NCBI GenBank assembly: GCA_030039715.1
Contig: JASHVA010000127.1
Coordinates: 1-5,604, forward strand
Source of the DNA: Thermoplasmata archaeon
GTDB lineage: Archaea; Thermoplasmatota; Thermoplasmata; Lutacidiplasmatales; UBA184
Reading direction: 5' to 3'
Length of the DNA stretch: 5,604 nucleotides
The notes under the pieces are model-generated. The model was given only the letters and a program-made list of their open reading frames with translations. It made no database searches and was not told the DNA's origin. Below, piece after piece: positions 5,320 through 5,604 of this stretch (positions within the stretch are counted from its first letter, which is position 1; each line of letters starts with the position of its first letter). The translations under genes and the position numbers were made by a program.

Positions 5320-5387
5320 TGGGTTGATGGCCGACGGGGAAGGAGAGCGCGAAGCGCGGTCAGCGTTCGGATCGCGACCCGGAACGA

Positions 5388-5401
5388 CCGGCCGGAGCCG
5401 G
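5388..5401 (-). repeat. Small GC hairpin just downstream of 16S rRNA
   Basis: CCGGC (5388-5392) and GCCGG (5397-5401) are inverted repeats with a 4-nt loop, about 8 nt past the mature 16S 3' end. It may be part of the precursor structure for 3' processing. The 5' flank of the gene, needed to see a processing stem, is outside the window. In sequence this rich in G and C, short stems also arise by chance. Confidence 0.25.
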
Positions 5402-5408
5402 CGTTCTT

Positions 5409-5604
5409 AGGAGGTGATCCATCTGCAGGTTCCCCTACAGATACCTTGTTACGACTTAGTCCCCCTTGCTGAACCGAAGTTCGAGCGACCCAAATGAGTC
5501 ACCCTCACTCCGACCCAACTCGGATGACTTGACGGGCGGTGTGTGCAAAGAGCAGGGGCACATTCACCGCGGGATGTTGACCCGCGATTACTACGGAATC
5601 CATT
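5409..5604 (-). rRNA. 16S ribosomal RNA, 3' end (partial)
   Basis: This is the last 196 nt or so of the small-subunit rRNA, on the minus strand and continuing past the right edge. Read 5'-3' it contains the universal CACACACCGCCCGTCAAGTC, AAGTCGTAACAAGGTA at the decoding-site helix, helix 45 with a GGGGAACC apex, and the terminal GGATCACCTCCT with the anti-Shine-Dalgarno CCTCCT. The CCCCTGCTC-TTTGCACACACC segment and the GGGGAACC helix 45 are archaeal in style. The mature end is placed at 5409, with a likely uncertainty of a few bases. No tRNA-Ala or 23S follows: ribB starts 140 bp downstream. The strand is the same as that of the riboflavin operon. Confidence 0.97.

Noticed and set aside
5269..5408. 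Possible tRNA-Ala or other tRNA in the 16S-ribB spacer
   Set aside because: No tRNA-like anticodon or T-arm pattern (GGTTCGAAT-type) is visible on either strand and the spacer holds the ribB promoter.
5269..5408. FMN riboswitch ahead of ribB
   Set aside because: The expected transcript starts at the ATG, the spacer is too short and shows none of the conserved RFN-element segments. This class is in any case bacterial.

Overview
The window looks like a piece of a GC-rich archaeal chromosome, GC being roughly 70% by eye. Three things point to Archaea: the riboflavin genes are the archaeal forms (in particular a RibC-type riboflavin synthase and a RibL-type FAD synthase, neither of them the bacterial enzyme), the 16S rRNA 3' end reads like an archaeal one, and TTAA/TTATTA box A-like elements lie about 26-27 nt before start codons that lack a Shine-Dalgarno site. 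The 16S gene is followed by a protein gene with its own promoter rather than by a spacer, tRNA-Ala and 23S. Unlinked rRNA genes are known from Thermoplasma and relatives, so a high-GC member of the Thermoplasmatota is my best guess, at low to moderate confidence.

Layout. Positions 1-1366 (minus strand) hold a biotin module: a stand-alone biotin-protein ligase (birA) whose stop codon overlaps the start of a biotin-dependent acyl-CoA carboxylase carboxyltransferase subunit (pccB-like), which runs off the left edge. A short divergent promoter region (1367-1462) separates birA from a small plus-strand SCP2-like protein (1463-1819). This is followed on the same strand by a 12-TM MFS exporter (1892-3181), whose ribosome-binding region is partly enclosed in a hairpin. 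The MFS gene converges on ribH, and the two stop codons share one palindromic CTAG.

Positions 3178-5268 (minus strand) form a tight riboflavin/FAD operon, transcribed ribB-ribL-ribC-ribH. RibB makes the four-carbon unit (3,4-dihydroxy-2-butanone 4-phosphate), RibH joins it to the pyrimidine to give lumazine, RibC dismutates lumazine to riboflavin, and RibL adenylylates FMN to FAD. The riboflavin kinase and the GTP-derived branch are not in the window. Upstream of ribB, after a 140-bp spacer with hairpins, an oligo-T tract and the ribB promoter, lies the 3' end of the 16S rRNA gene on the same strand.

I see no mobile element, CRISPR array, tRNA or defence system, and no clear sign of an undescribed multi-gene system. 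The observations worth a second look concern gene-start and leader architecture, the isolated 16S gene, the RBS hairpin before the MFS gene, and the SCP2-like protein of unknown role.
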